Of a DNA stretch of 64,000 nucleotides, positions 31,841 to 44,698 are shown piece after piece. A model generated the notes under the pieces. It was not told the origin of the DNA and did no database searches. It worked only from the letters and a program-made list of their open reading frames with translations. A program made the translations under genes and the position numbers. This DNA is from Sphaerolaimus hirsutus. Lineage: Eukaryota > Nematoda > Chromadorea > Monhysterida > Sphaerolaimidae. Numbering within the stretch: the stretch's first letter is position 1; every line of letters starts with the position of its first letter. The stretch covers positions 22,607,792-22,671,791 of the forward strand of contig OZ038456.1 in assembly GCA_964036195.1 (NCBI GenBank). The letters run 5' to 3'.

Positions 31841-32880
31841 CGAGACAGTCGATACAGAAAATTCAGCACCTCCCAGTGTCTGAATGCTACTCAAAAAAGG
31901 AAATAAGGTTTTTTGCGCACATTTTGTTCCCATGTAAAAGCGTTCAAGGATGGCGGGAGGGAATAAAATGTAATTTGGGACCAGTGCGTTGGAATGTTGC
32001 TCATTGGGTGCCCGATTTTATTTACCCGACGAGATTTTTTGTCGGGCAACCCGTTTTATTATTTTTATCAGCAAATTGGGTACTGTTTGGCTGGGTGCCA
32101 AAAAGAATCGAGCAGCGCATTTATTTTGAATACAGAAAATCGGGTTACCAAAAAACCTATAGGGCAAATTAAATTCCTCTCCAATTCAAGTTCTGATACA
32201 TAAGCGAAAATGGAATTGTATCGGAAATTAAACACCGACCGATTTTAAATGATCAAGCTACCACTGTTGATATTCAATTTAGAGCTTATCGCAAAAGTGG
32301 ACAAGCGGCAAGGAAAGTGGCATGTGAAAGTGAAAGTTCGTGATGTAAAGGCACCTGCGCACCGGTTCCCCGGTGCCGGGCACCGATGGGCACCACACCA
32401 GCACCGGTGCCACCTTGCAATTTTCAGAGGTGACCTGCCAGTTCCGGTACGGTGCCCTTTTTTGCTGGTAATTACCCCAAGGTAAATACCAGTGCCCTTT
32501 CTATGGCAGAGGTGCAGGTGCATTGCGGTGGCATATTTCAGTGTGGTTTTAACGTCACTGGTGGCTGCAAGTCAAGTCAAGTCTGGTAAAATAAGTTGCA
32601 AGTCAACTTATAAGTGGGCTGTATTCTCGGGCAAACTTACTAATTACTAATTACTGGTATAACTTTACTTATTGTTACTTATTTATAACTTTTCCAGTAA
32701 TCTACGTACTTTTCACATATTTTAGCACTTACCATTTTCCTTATCACTGGTCCACTCGCTGAATTTTTCCCTCAACCACTTAAAATCGGGCATGGTCCAA
32801 AAAAATCCAAACACAATGAAAATGCATCGGGCAACCCGACAAAACTTGTCGGGTAAAACCAATTTCCCCCCAAAACAGTG
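31841..32880. other. Non-coding, repeat remnants
   Basis: Contains GCCCGACAAAA/TTTTGTCGGGCAACCCG palindromic repeats (also at 27830 and 28360) and a CACCGGTGCC hAT-like element (about 32340-32560, CGTGATGTAAAGG to TTTTAACGTCACTG). A 129-codon + frame at 31783-32172 runs through these repeats and is not called. Confidence 0.5.
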
Positions 32881-33162
32881 AGACCGCGGTCCAATTCCAC
32901 TAATGCCATACAGGCGGGCCTTTTTGCATCGGCTTATAGAGGTATATTATTGCGCAATTTTGCCACAGAAAACTGGGGCAATGTAATCTTCGAGACGGGG
33001 TTATTTCGCCATAAGGCAGTAAAATATCGCCGGGAGATATTGTCCATTGTAGCCGCGCGCACTTTTTAGTACGCGGTCGAAATTTGGGAAACTCGTAAGC
33101 CTGTTTTGAGCACATTTGAGTTGACCGGAATGATGATTTTTGATAGCTGTCAACAGGGGGGT

Positions 33163-33365
33163 GCACTGATACGCATATCTGCACGATATGCACATTTGCC
33201 CGTTTTTTTCACTTGACACTTTTTCAAGTGATTTTCAGATATGAGTGAAGTGAAAAAAAGTTGCGCAATGACATTAGTGAACTTTTTCACTTCACTCATA
33301 TCTGAAAATCACTTGGAAAAGTGTCAAGTGAAAAAAACGGGCAGATGTGCGTATCAGTGCACCCC
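33163..33365. repeat. Near-perfect 200-bp palindrome
   Basis: GGGGTGCACTGATACGCATA at the left is complementary to the right end. Inner arms TTTTTCACTTGACACTTTTTC pair with GAAAAGTGTCAAGTGAAAAA. Related to the palindrome at 20068-20547. Confidence 0.8.
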
Positions 33366-34760
33366 ATTCTGGACAACTAAAATGAGTTCAAAACGGATTT
33401 GTGAGTTTCCCAAATTTCTGATGCATACTAAATAGTGTGCGCAGGGCTATTTTTGCAGAAATGAGGTGGTCAGATGACAGCAATTTTTGCCGCATAAAAA
33501 ACCAGTGGAAAATGTCTAGAAAAATGTGAATTGTGTTCGCTTCAGCTGAGTCCGGGGCTTTGCATGCGCAGATGTTAAAAGTGCGGGAATTTTCGAAATA
33601 TTCATGTAAATGTTTTGAAGTATTTTTGAATTTTTTCCAGTGCAATGGCAAAAAAAGAAATGAAAACGAAGAATGTACACTTAACCCGGCAAAACGTAAT
33701 AGCAGACATTTTTTTCACTCAACGAAGTGTAAAAATACGTTTTACCCTTACGTTTTACCCATACGTCTACAAACCATCCGATAATAATGCAAAACACGTT
33801 TTCTGTACTCAGACAGTTTCAAAGCGTATGCGTACATCTGAGTACAAGTACTTTCGTGGGAGCAAACGTAAAAGTACTCACGGCACTTGGCATCTGAGTA
33901 TTTTACGTTTTAAGTAAATGTACCAAAATTTTAACAACTTTAACCGCTTGCATGAAGTGAAAACGTGTCGCATTGAAAGCAGTCAAGTAAATCCCGTGGC
34001 GCCTGATGCGAAACAAACAAAACTTGGGTTGACATTGGAAAAAAGTTAGTGCACTGGGATTTGGATACAATTCCGCACTTTGTCAAGTGAGAAGTGAAAT
34101 TTGTGAAGTGACAATATTTTTTGTTGTTTTCACTGGTTTTATAAATAACGTTTGCTTGAAAGTTTGTCACTCACTTGCAATTTTTCTTGTCACAAAATAG
34201 GATATTGGTCGATGTCCTGAATACAGTTTAGATTTTTCGCAGCAGAAACAAAAAAAAATCGCTCTATCGAGCTTACTTTCTAAAAAATGGCAAAAAAAGT
34301 TACGCCAATAAATAACTCCATAAAAAATGACCCTTTCAAGAAAATTGGGATGAAAATTTATTGTTGGGAAGGAACGGAAAAGAAACGCAGTAGAAATCCA
34401 AATAAACTTACAATATATATTTGAGTGGCAAAATCCATTAGATACATGTTCAAAGTATAAAGAAAAATCTTTCAAACAAATGTGGCAACGCTAAAATACG
34501 CCAAATACGCCGAAATAAAGGTATTTTTTACTGTCCAAAATTTTCCTATTATTTCCCGCAAAAACATGTAATTTTTCTAACGAAATTCACCATTTAAAAG
34601 TTCACTACAGATATGAAATTCAAAAAATTCAAAACTTAATCCAAACAGACATAAGCTACAAACATCACAAGTAAATAAAAACAACCTATAATTCACTACC
34701 ACTATACACCAAGATAGTTTCCCGGTGACGTCCCCAAAGCCAAAACATATGGAATGTCCT
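33366..34760. other. No gene recognised
   Basis: AT-rich. ACGTTTTACC/TTTACGTTT repeats near 33725-33920 resemble decayed hAT-type arms. Frames at 33388-33651 (-) and 33533-33784 (+) overlap each other and show no domain. Confidence 0.4.
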
Positions 34761-35101
34761 GTCCACTCCCAGACCCTGCAAAATGTAAAATGTCATGTGA
34801 AAAAATCTTGCATCATTTTTTACACTTCAACTGGTATTTTACATTTTGAATATGCCGTATTTACATGATAGTCTGCATTTGATTTGACACTTTACTTTTA
34901 TACATTTTGCACGACATTTCACCTGAATTTACCAATTTTACATTTACATTTCCAGAATTTACTCAGTTGACATTTTCCGACAGTTGACACTTCACACTTC
35001 GTTTTACACTTTACATGTTACATGACATTTTACACTTTACATTTTACATGACATTTTACACTTTACATGTTGAGTATTCCAGGGTCTGGAAATCTCCCCA
35101 G
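34761..35101 (+). mobile_element. Expanded family A introner-like element
   Basis: Starts GTCCACTCCCAGACCCTGC and ends AGGGTCTGGAAATCTCCCCAG. The interior is expanded with extra TTTACATGACATTTTACAC units. The preceding open stretch (FPGDVPKAKTYGMS) could be an exon, but the frame is not kept downstream. Confidence 0.6.
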
Positions 35102-35696
35102 GAAGGGGGGGGGGGGGGGTGAGTGCCCTACTCCGCACACTTTTGTCCGCAGATATCACATGTGGCTGCGACAAGCCGCACTCCAGTGAGATTTACTAGT
35201 CGCTGCGGCTGCACTGAAGATCAGTGGTGATGGGAATTTTTTTTAATGGATTTTTTTTTTCGCTGGCATTTTTATGAATGGGGATGAAATTTTGAAGATT
35301 TTAATCGAAGCGAGATGAAAGTGTTCTATGATTGTGAATCCAGATTTTACGAATTTTTGAGCCAGGGAAGCGGTAAATTTACTACAAGAATATGTTCAAA
35401 GGGTAAAAGAAAACTGTAAAAAGCCATGTAATTTACAAGAAAACTTGATCTATACAAGCGTGCATTTGCCTGAAAAACACAACGCAACATATAACAAAAT
35501 TCAATATTTCTCACGAAAAAAAACCCCAACCATCACAAACAATTCAAAAACGGTGCACAAGTCCATTCAAAAACACCTAAACAACCCTCCCCCCCCAAAA
35601 CACCCCCTCAACCCCACAAAAGCCCACCCCACTTGCCATCACCCCTCAAACCCCTCCACAATCCACAATCCAGCCACACACACAAACCCAGCCCAG

Positions 35697-35803
35697 ATCT
35701 ATGCCGGATTCCATTGCGAGAGACATTTCCAGCGTGTGCGTGAAAACATCTCGGCGCGCGGCTCTATCGCACGCGCGCGCGGGGCAATGCAGAGGGGAGG
35801 GGG
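35697..35803 (+). CDS. Candidate GC-rich exon, unknown protein
   Basis: Preceded by more than 100 bp of C/A-rich acceptor tract ending CCCAGCCCAG and followed by GGGGG|GTAGGGGTGGG. One frame reads IYAGFHCERHFQRVRENISA and stays open. The strand asymmetry supports +, but the reverse frame is also open. Function unknown. Confidence 0.35.
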
Positions 35804-36171
35804 GTAGGGGTGGGAAAACGGCGTTAGGCGGGGAAATGGCGCTGGCGCCAAGGGGCTGGGTGGGGTTGGCGCTGTTTGTTTTGGTAAAATGGTGTCGATT
35901 AATGTGGTGTTTTTCTGGAAGGGCTCACGGACACTGTATAATGCCGTGTAAAATGTCAAATGTAAAATGTGAGGGATAGTGTCAAAAGTCATGTAAAATG
36001 TCATGGCAAATTTCAAACATAAAATATATAAGGAATTTTAACGGTTCACATAAAATGAAGCATCACATTTAAATGAAAAAAGTTTTGCCGACTATGTTTT
36101 TTAAGCGGCGTTTACACTGCATTGTGTGCCGACAAAAAAAGAAGACAAAAAGTTTCAAAATTCCACAATCA

Positions 36172-36440
36172 AGTTCCATATCTGCAAGACAAAGCAGTGA
36201 AGTATACTCACTAGTTGAGTGTACACACATGCCAATTTGCAGATAATTCGGGCATGTCGTTCAAGACTTAAAAACAAATTACACTTGTCAGTTTGGTTTT
36301 CGTTTTGAAACCAAACCGACAACTGTAATTTGCTCTCAAGTCTTGAACGACAGGAGCAAATTATCTGCAATTTGGCATTGTGTACACTTAACTAGTGAGT
36401 ATACTTCAGTGCCTTTCCTTGCAGATATGGAACCTTATTC
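36172..36440. repeat. 270-bp palindrome
   Basis: Left arm GTTCCATATCTGCAAG...AGTATACTCACTAGTT pairs with the right arm AACTAGTGAGTATACTTCAG...CTTGCAGATATGGAAC. Arms are about 120 bp, nearly complementary. A MITE-like structure without recognised end class. Confidence 0.8.
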
Positions 36441-37800
36441 CGGAATTATGGAACTTTTTCACTCGTTTTTTTTTGTAGGCACACAAAACCGTGTTTAACC
36501 GAAACCGAAAATAAATGGTTTCTCAACAAAGCAGTTTAAAAGACGTTTTTTTAAAAGGCTCCATCCTTCCCTACCATAACATCATAACAAAATGATGCAC
36601 ATAGCCAATAACACCATTATACACCAACTTTTTGGCGCCACAAATGGCGCCAGCGCCATGGCGCCATTCCAACCGCCAGTGCAGTAGTGCCCTGCGCTGG
36701 TGTAGTGGGTCGGCCCAAAGCGCAGTGCCAGACTCACTTGATATGCAATACTTTTCGTACCGCCCCACCCCCCACGCCCAAAGTGTCGCTGGCTATGGTA
36801 GATTATGGAATATGCCCCCCCCTCTAGGATGAGTGCCCCCTGCTTGAATAAATCCCCAGTGGGTGAGATACGATTTTTTTGTACCTTTTCTCGTTGGCGT
36901 TTATAACGATCTAAATATAACACGCATAAATATTTATATTAAACTGAATACAATAAAAAATATGTAAAAATATTAAACTAGACGTAAACCTTTCATCATT
37001 ATAAATTGACATAAAATATGGTATCTATCTGCCCATAAATACTTCTCTATTTTCCATCAATTTGCGATAAAAAATGAGTGTCCCTTGAATAACTCCCCAA
37101 ACAAAAAAGCAGTACTTAAAACCCCAGTGCCTTTTTAAAGAATGTACGATAACTATTTAATCGATATATGTATATTTTAGGTAGGTCGCTGTATCACGAT
37201 TATATACATTTACATGCACAGCTAAGCTTTTTCCATGCAGTTTTTTTTGTGGAAATGGATTTACATTAGTAAATATACTTAACGCAATGCAGAAATAACG
37301 AGAAATGTAGTAAATGTTGCGGGTTTTAAGGAGTATTTGATGTATCATACCAAAAATGTGTTGAAATTTCGGAAATATTATTTAGCTCTAGGTGTCATAA
37401 ACGTCCGGCGATCGCAGAATTTCAACTTAGCAAAGAAAATAATAAAAAAAACGGAAATATTTAGATTTTCCTACTCCAGGTACGACAAAAATAGAATGCC
37501 AGTTTTTTTTCTCTCGTAAACTCAAATTCTGTGTGCGGACTGCAAAAACAAAACTCAACCCAGATAAAAAAAAGTTGACAGAAAAATTGCGGTCCGCAGA
37601 AATGCACTAACGAGCTCCAGAAAGGATAAAATAAATAAATATTAGGTAATTCGGTTAGCGAATGTCCATATAAGCGGCAAAATTAGCACGGAAAGCGGGT
37701 ATGTAAAATGGCATGAAGCGAGATAATCGGAAACAAGCAATTTTCAATTTCAAAAGAAAACCGTTTCCGCGTGATAATAATAAGTTGCGAATGGTCGCCC
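36441..37800. other. No gene recognised
   Basis: A GGCGCC cluster at 36630-36670, then AT-rich sequence. No splice-consistent exon seen. Confidence 0.4.
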
Positions 37801-38720
37801 CCAGGGACCAATGCAACGTCGTGTAAAGTGACAAATTTCAGACAAAGTTTCAAATTTTATGTAATGTTTACACTTTACAGGCCATCTAAAATTTCACTTG
37901 TCACTTGACAGAGCGAGCTTTTAAAAGTTTTTACTGGTGTACTCCTAAACTCTGTAAAATATCATGTAAAATGTAAAGTGTGAGGTGTAATAGTCATGTA
38001 AAATGGCATGTAAAATGTCGCTTATTCTTTCATTCTTTCACAAGATTTTTGATTGATAGCATACTGAGAATTTGAAACATTGCCAGCAATTTGTTACTTT
38101 AGAGGGTTCGAGATTGCTACCAGGTAAAAAGGAAATCAATGGAATGTCATGTAACATGTCAGACAAATTCGTCAATTAAAAAACAAAATGCCTTTGGTAA
38201 AAATTCCTTTTGCGTTTTACGAGCATGTTACATGGCACTTGACAAATTTTACTTGACATTTTACAGGGTGTGGGACCGGCGCCATAGTATCAGAGCGAGT
38301 CAAATGCTATTATACTCAACTATATAACCAAATATATTTACCATAGGAATAGGTATGACGTCAGGGCCTTTCACAAGAATTTTAACACCACCTAAATATA
38401 GGCAACTTTGGACTTTGTCAATTGACAAGAAATGTGATAACTGGTAAGGACAGTAGTAAGTGATAAATGAAGTAATTTACTATTGTAAATCAATAGTAAT
38501 GTGAAGCCGGCACTGTGCCAAGGGCTCAACCTGGCATCCTGCCAAGTGACTCAGTCCAGACGAATATCCAAATGCCATGTCAAGTATCAGCAAAGATTCA
38601 AGTGCACTGTAAAGTGTTCACACGAGACTTATCACTTTTCACTTGACACTTTCGGAAACGTGACTGGAATTTGACACTTGACACTTGACAAAGTTTAAGA
38701 TAAGCGCCATACTTCTAGAG
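37800..38720. other. Cluster of degenerate family A/B copies
   Basis: At least three family A-like segments (about 37815-37890, 37945-38120, 38138-38282, with GGGTTCGAGATTGCTACCAG and GGGTGTGGGACCGGC ends) and a B-like one near 38400-38500. No coding sequence found between them. Confidence 0.5.
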
Positions 38721-39380
38721 TCCGGACCACCACATGAGCACGGCCGATTAAACTAGAAAAGTACACGGAGCAGATTTCTCGTATTATCGTGGTTCCGTTA
38801 AGTAAATTTTGAACCGTCAGATAAGATTAGTCTAACACAGGGAAGTGATATAAATAGCGAAATTTGTTAAGAAGAAACAATAAAGGATGTCTTAATAAAT
38901 TGGATTTCATTAAATTACATAATTGGGTTACAGTATAATACACATGGAGTTAAAATAGTCATTATTGTTGTGAAATTAAACGTTAAATAAACCTGTGTTT
39001 GTAAAATATGTTATAGGTAATAGTGTGCGGCATTGAATACGCAAATTATTGTATAAAACTTCCTTTTTCTGAGAACTACCTTTCAGCTACCCATGTTAAA
39101 AATGTTGAAAATATATTTTTTCTTCGAAAAATGTGTGCAGCTTGTATCGAAGAGTAAATATGTAAATACAAGACAAGTGTACATATGTACTGCTAAGCAA
39201 AGTTCCCAGTCTAACCATATTAAACTCACACAAACCAGGCGCCAAATTCAATTGGGACCTAAGGCGCCAGGCAACTTCAAAATTTCTTCGAAATTTCGCA
39301 TGAGAAACTAAGCTAACTAACGTGGTCTGGGACCACATTCAAATAGAACGTAAGGCGCCTTTGGATGAGCCCTACCTACG

Positions 39381-39622
39381 CACACTAGTTGACAAGGACA
39401 CCAAATGTCAACTGGTTCCCATCCCAATTCAAAGCTTGCTGACGAGCCGACCAAGGTCTTTCAAATGAGAAGTTTGAATCATGTTGAAGCTGTAGTGTTG
39501 AAATAAAATATTGCGGCATGTGCAATGTTCATACAAGGTCGGCATAAAGTGTTACTGGTCAGCGAGCTCAAATTGGGATGGGGACCAGTTGACATTTGGT
39601 GTCCTTGTCAACTAGCGTGTCT
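39381..39622. repeat. CACTAGTTGACA inverted-repeat element
   Basis: Left end CACACTAGTTGACAAGGACA, right end TGTCCTTGTCAACTAGCGTG. The inner arms CCAAATGTCAACTGGTTCCC / GGGGACCAGTTGACATTTGG also pair. A second copy is at about 53150-53305. Confidence 0.75.
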
Positions 39623-39641
39623 AGAACCTTACTGTCCTGTC

Positions 39642-40357
39642 AATCTGGGGAGGGGTCTCCAAGATTTTGGCCCTCGCGGGGGCTGGATAGGTAGCAAATC
39701 GCTCACCCGCATGGCTGAAACAGATAGATAGCTGCAACATTTTCTGGGGGTGGCTGGGGAGGGGCTTGGGGGGGGGGCTCGCGGGGGCAAAATATATAGG
39801 CTTTTTCAGTGCATAGAAGGCAGAAAGGGAGAAAAATCGCTAAAAACAGGTTAAAAGTAGCTAAAAATGGCTACAAATAAGTATATAAACATGTGTCTAG
39901 GCGAAAGCCGCGATTTTGAAGGTGAAAAACTATAAAATTGTATGAAAATTAAGTATTTTGAGCGAAAATTGGGCCAAAATTTCTCAAAAATCGCTCCAGA
40001 TATACTCCAGTCACTTTACACCCTGCGTGCATGGTTCCCGCTGGAATAGTGCCAATGATTTTTTACCCATGCGATTTTCATAATAAGTTCAAAAAAGTCA
40101 TCGCTGTTTTAACGTTAACTCATTCACTAGGTACAATGATTTTTAACCTTTATTACAAAAATCGCATGCTTTATCAACATTGGCACGCTTCCAACGTGAG
40201 ACATAAATGAGTGCGAGGGCAGAGTATCATGTCCACCGAGTATAGGTAGGTAGCTGAGCGATTTGTGGGGGGGCTCAGGGTGTAGTAGCCGAAACTTTTG
40301 TCTCGGGATAGATAGATAGCTGGGCAGCCACCCCCCTAGGAGACCCCTGAATCTGGC
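39642..40357. mobile_element. hAT-type element with a nested MITE
   Basis: Element 39650-40349, GAGGGGTCTCC to GGAGACCCCTG, flanks AATCTGGG/AATCTGGC (7 of 8). Carries GATAGATAGCTGAGCG units. A MITE also found at about 41885-42125 (TTCCCGCTGGAA to TTGGCACGCTTCCAAC) is inserted at about 40015-40235. Confidence 0.75.
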
Positions 40358-40360
40358 TAC

Positions 40361-40499
40361 GTGCCAATTGAACCGGGCCCCTGGCGGGGCTAAGCGAGCG
40401 GCGGCAGGGGCTAAATCGTAACGCAATTGTGGCACATTTACGCGACTGACACATGCGGCCCGGCCGCGCGCGTGCCAGCTGACTTTGATAGACTTCCCG
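40361..40499 (-). CDS. Candidate GC-rich exon beside a hAT insertion
   Basis: On the - strand, acceptor TAACACACCCCAG, donor TTGGCAC|GTAGCC. Open in two frames, one reading GKSIKVSWHARGRAACVSRV. The hAT target duplication begins a few bases beyond the donor. No family recognised. Confidence 0.35.
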
Positions 40500-41148
40500 C
40501 TGGGGTGTGTTAAGGATGGTAAGGGGAATTTTTGTGTTTTTTTTTGTAAATTTTGGAATTGAGATCAATTTTTTGGCGAAAAAATTTGGAAAAGTGTTTT
40601 GCTTCGGAATTAGTCGAAAGTTCGAAAAAAACTTTTTTTTCTTCTTTTTTTAGTTGTAAAATCATGCGGTACATCGCTCAATAGAAAAGGTGAAAATGTT
40701 ACTGTTTGCGGTAATATTTCTTCTGAAAGCCATTTCCAAAACATACGGAAATTTTCAAAGATCCATAAAACATAAACACATGCAGAATCTGAATGTAGAA
40801 AAAATTCAAAAAATTTAAAAATCATATTTTCAAACACTAATTCAAAATTAAAAGAACTTCTCAGAAGTTTTACCATCGTTAACATAAATATAAGGCTACT
40901 GGCATAAGACAGTGTTGTAGATATTTATCCTACATTACAGTGTAGAAAATCTGACGAGGGAGTATTCGAGGGGGATTTTTTCCTCAAAATTTTCGTGAAA
41001 TTCCATTACCTATTTATTTTTACTAAACATACTCACATGAAAAATGTTGTTTTTAATGATGCGTTATTTCCGGTGATATATGTTCAATGCCCAAAAATCA
41101 TAATTATAAAGCATAAGTCTAATAGAAGATTAGAAATCTTAATCTAAT
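40500..41148. other. No gene recognised
   Basis: AT-rich. A fragment of the TTATTCGAGGGGG-type MITE lies near 40950-41000. Confidence 0.4.
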
Positions 41149-42341
41149 TACCGTATTTCCTCGAAATACCCCCCGGGGGTGATTGTTTCATAGTGGTCCC
41201 GAGAGGGGGGGGGGGAAGGTCAAACAAGGGGGGGGTATTATTTCGCCAGAAATTTTCTCAAATCCTAGTACAAAATCGTCGTTTGTGATGTACACTGGGG
41301 TAGAAAAATGCATCAATAACTGACATGTATAGACTCCTGTAGACTAATAATCAGGGACGTAGCCAGGATTTTTGAGCGGGGGGGGGATTGTATACGGAGC
41401 TCGGCGAACGGGGGGGGCAGCCCCCCCCCCTAAATTTGACCCCTGTGGTAAAGGAATGGCGCATTGACGCCAGCGCCATTCGTAGGCGCGACGCCATGGC
41501 GCCATTGGCGCTGGCATTGGCGCCAAATAGTGCTGTACTTGTATGTATTTTACATACATATACAGCGACGGTGGCGAAGTTTCAGTGCTTTTTTGGTCCT
41601 AAACCACAGGTATAACTAAAATATGTATACTGCGGCGCCGAAATACTCGCTTGCGCGCAAAATTTTTCCGGACTGGTGACAAAATCGCTTTACGGATTTA
41701 CGGCTTTACGGACAAAGCCGCCCCCCCCCCCCCCGCCCCCCCTGGCTACGTCCTTGCTAATAGTAGTGTAGATGGTATAAACACTGTTCTAACGTGATTC
41801 CGACATTGTTTTAACGTGTGTTCTGCACTACGCAGAACACACGTTAAAACAATGTCTGAATCACGTTAGAACAATATTTATATACTCCGGTTACATTACA
41901 CCCTGCACGCGTGGTTCCCGCTGGAAGTGTGCCAACGATGGTTAACCCATCCGAGTTTCATAAAAAGATGACAAAATTGATTGTTGTTATAATGTTATTC
42001 ATTAACATATTCACATCGATGAATTTTTTCCATATTTTTACGGAAATCGCATGATTTAATAATGATTGGCACGCTTCCAACACGAGACATAAATCAGTGC
42101 GAGGGCAGAGTATCACGTACGCCGAGTATACCATCTACGTACTAATATTAGTCTACAGGAGTCTATACATGTCAGTTATTGATGCATTTTTCTACCCCAG
42201 CGCACATCACAAACAACGATATTGTACTAGGATTTCAAAAAATTTCTTGCGAAATAATCACCCCCCCCCCTCGAAATACCCGCCCTCTCGGGAGCACTAT
42301 GAAACAATCACCCCCCGGGGGGTAAATCGAGGAAATACGGT
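41149..42341. mobile_element. C-rich TACCGTATTT MITE with two nested insertions
   Basis: Ends TACCGTATTTCCTCGAAATA and ATCGAGGAAATACGGT. Interrupted by the hAT-type element at 41352-41756 and, at about 41885-42125, by the TTCCCGCTGGAA MITE. Confidence 0.75.
41344..41764. mobile_element. hAT-type element 'CAGGGACGTAGCCAGG'
   Basis: Element 41352-41756, CAGGGACGTAGCCAGGATTT to CCTGGCTACGTCCTTG. Flanks CTAATAAT/CTAATAGT match 7 of 8 and are part of the interrupted MITE. The interior has GGCGCC-type repeats. Confidence 0.85.
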
Positions 42342-42382
42342 CTTTGTTTTTCTACGTTGTGAACACAGAATTTAGCGATTTA

Positions 42383-42404
42383 CACACACACACACACACA
42401 CACA
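42383..42404 (+). repeat. (CA)n microsatellite
   Basis: Uninterrupted CA dinucleotide run. Confidence 0.95.
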
Positions 42405-43378
42405 AGGTTGCAAATATTAATAAATTTCGAAACTTTTTTTAAAAACATTTCTGAGTGTTAATTCGGAGGGGTGGGAGGGAAGGGTAAATATATTCACACA
42501 CCACATAAATTCAGTAACTCAGCTGAGCGGAATAAACTACTGAAACGCACAAAACAGATACCAAATAATAGCCCTGTCAAGTGCGGCATGCCAAGTGACA
42601 AATTTCAGAAAAAGTTTCAAATTCAGTGAAATGTATGAAATGATAAAACCACACTGCCAAAGTGAAAAGAACGCTTCACACGCTAGTTTACTAACCAAAA
42701 TTTGAAAATTTATTAAACTCATGAATCAACTTTGAATGGAATTTGAGTTGAACAAAGTTTAGGTGTTCGTCGACTTCAGTTGACGGAGAGTAAAAATAAC
42801 CCATTCCAGTAAACTCAAATGCATTCAAAGCAGATTTCTGAATTTATCAAGTTTTCAAAATTTCATCAGTAAACTGGTGTGTGCAGCGACGTAAAGCGTT
42901 AGACGCCCAGACAACAATCCACCGGTAATCTTCACCTTGTCAACTTGCAAACATTGTCACTTGACACGGGCACTTGACACTTGACAGTAAGCGTAACCGA
43001 CACTTGAAACCGCCGGCGATTCGATGTGCGTGTCGGATGCACATGAAACACGTCGCTTTGGAGGCAGATAAATAAAGTGAAACTGGTAGCACTTGGAGCA
43101 AATAAGCCGCGGAGAAGGGCGGAACTGCGGCAGTCGTATTGAAAGTGGGTTTGACTGAATTTGATCAGAAATCAGTGTTAACACATTGTGGCTCTAAGCA
43201 CAACCGAAATTTCGGAAACCAACAAATATGTTTTGGATACTGTATATCCTCAAATAATGCCCAGGGGGGTATAAATACTTCAAAAACTTTTGAAGGGGGA
43301 GTTATTCAAGGGGTTGTTGTCCAAGGGGGAGTTATTCTCTCATCATCGGGTCAATAGGGGGAAGTTATTCAAGGGAGG
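42405..43378. other. No gene recognised; MITE remnants
   Basis: Includes a GTTGACAACC-family remnant (about 42690-42880) and a GTTATTCAAGGGG MITE fragment (43240-43380). Confidence 0.4.
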
Positions 43379-44698
43379 GGGGGTGGTAGGGTTGGGAACC
43401 CGACCCGACCCGACCCGACCCGAACCCGATACCCGCACACTTTTTGGAACCGAAACCCGACACCCGAACCCGAAACTACTACCCGAACCCGAATCCGATA
43501 CCCGACCTCAATACCCGAACCCGCACTCAATACCCGAAAATACCTGCAAAAATTTCCCACAGGTCAATTTTTCAAGCATTTTGGGAGCATTCTAAATACA
43601 ACTTCCAGTTGTTTGGTGCAGTTGTCATTTAGACACTTCTAATTGGTTTGTTTCAATAAGTTCAGATCTGATTTTATTGTGTACTGCATGTCTTCATTCA
43701 CATTTGAAAAAATTTGATTCAATTGAGGACAATTCAGATAACTGCCTTTCCCTTGGCAAAAAGGGCTGCCAGATATCTGGGTACACTTGATCCCAGTTTC
43801 CTTCTCAAAGTGTGTTCAGTTGCACTGGTTCAGTGAGGCAGAAAGTCTGACTGGGTGCACTGCCAGGCATGGTTCAGGAGCAACTTAGAAAAAGTGGTTT
43901 GCTCAACCAAAAAGTTGCAAACTCCACAGTTGAGTTTGCAACTGTTTTGTAATCAGGCAATGAGAATTCATATCCTGAGTGTGCCAACAATTGCACTTTA
44001 TTGGCATCCAGTGAAGGCCACTGCAATACTGCCTCCATTAACTGAGATGTTTCAAGCACTGTTGAAATTTTTTTCATGGGTTCAGTGTTTATATAGTATA
44101 GGTACTTGCCACTGGTTTTTGACCAAATATACTGAGGCAAAAACTCTGAGGCAAAAACTGTGGACTAAAATGAAACCTGCAAAAAATATTTTACAACAGT
44201 CTTGGGGCCTCAGCAGCCATGGCATGACACTATGCAAAATAACAGAGCCATTAAGCTCAATTGCTAAAACTGGAAATGATTACTAATTATTATTGAAACC
44301 TACTTCTGCTATGATTAACAGTGCAATGCCTTCAGCAGTTACTACCCGAGTATGTTGAGGTAACACTGTGGGCCATTTTTTAGAAAGACTGCTGCATCTC
44401 CATGTGTATATGCATTTAGTTGTACACTTTGTGATAGATACACTTCATCATGCAGTACTTTTGTCGTTCAATCCAATATCAGAGATTTTTTCACCTGGTA
44501 CCCATCAATTCTATTACCCGATACCCGACAATTTTATTACCCGATACCCAACTTTAAACCTGAAAACCCGACTCGATACCCGACCTCAATACCCAAACCC
44601 GATACCTGCAAAATTTTTGGAACCGATACCCGACCCGAAATGTTTAGGACCCGATACCCGAACCCGAAAATTTTGAAATTCCCAGCCCTAGGGGGTGG
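43379..44698. mobile_element. 1.3-kb hAT-type element with perfect 8-bp TSD
   Basis: Element 43387-44690, TAGGGTTGGGAACCCGACCC to ATTCCCAGCCCTA, flanked by GGGGGTGG on both sides. Both arms are CCCGATACCCGAACCCG tandem repeats. The unique core (about 43570-44500) has a different base composition and a 143-codon open frame at 43855-44286 that I do not recognise as transposase. Confidence 0.85.
43855..44286 (+). CDS. 143-codon ORF in a hAT-type element, unknown
   Basis: ATG to TAA, beginning MHCQAWFRSNLEKVVCSTKK. Central to the element, so it could be a remnant of an element protein or captured sequence. No zinc finger, DDE or dimerisation motif visible. The reverse strand is open over part of it. 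Confidence 0.25.
   Translation: MHCQAWFRSNLEKVVCSTKKLQTPQLSLQLFCNQAMRIHILSVPTIALYWHPVKATAILPPLTEMFQALLKFFSWVQCLYSIGTCHWFLTKYTEAKTLRQKLWTKMKPAKNILQQSWGLSSHGMTLCKITEPLSSIAKTGNDY

Noticed and set aside
35445-35807. 120-codon + strand frame rich in Pro, Asn and His
   Set aside because: Most of it is the C/A-rich acceptor tract; only the end (35697-35803) is exon-like.
33163-36440. Regularly spaced repeats considered as CRISPR-like or satellite arrays
   Set aside because: They are palindromes and MITEs without repeat-spacer periodicity, and the genome is eukaryotic.
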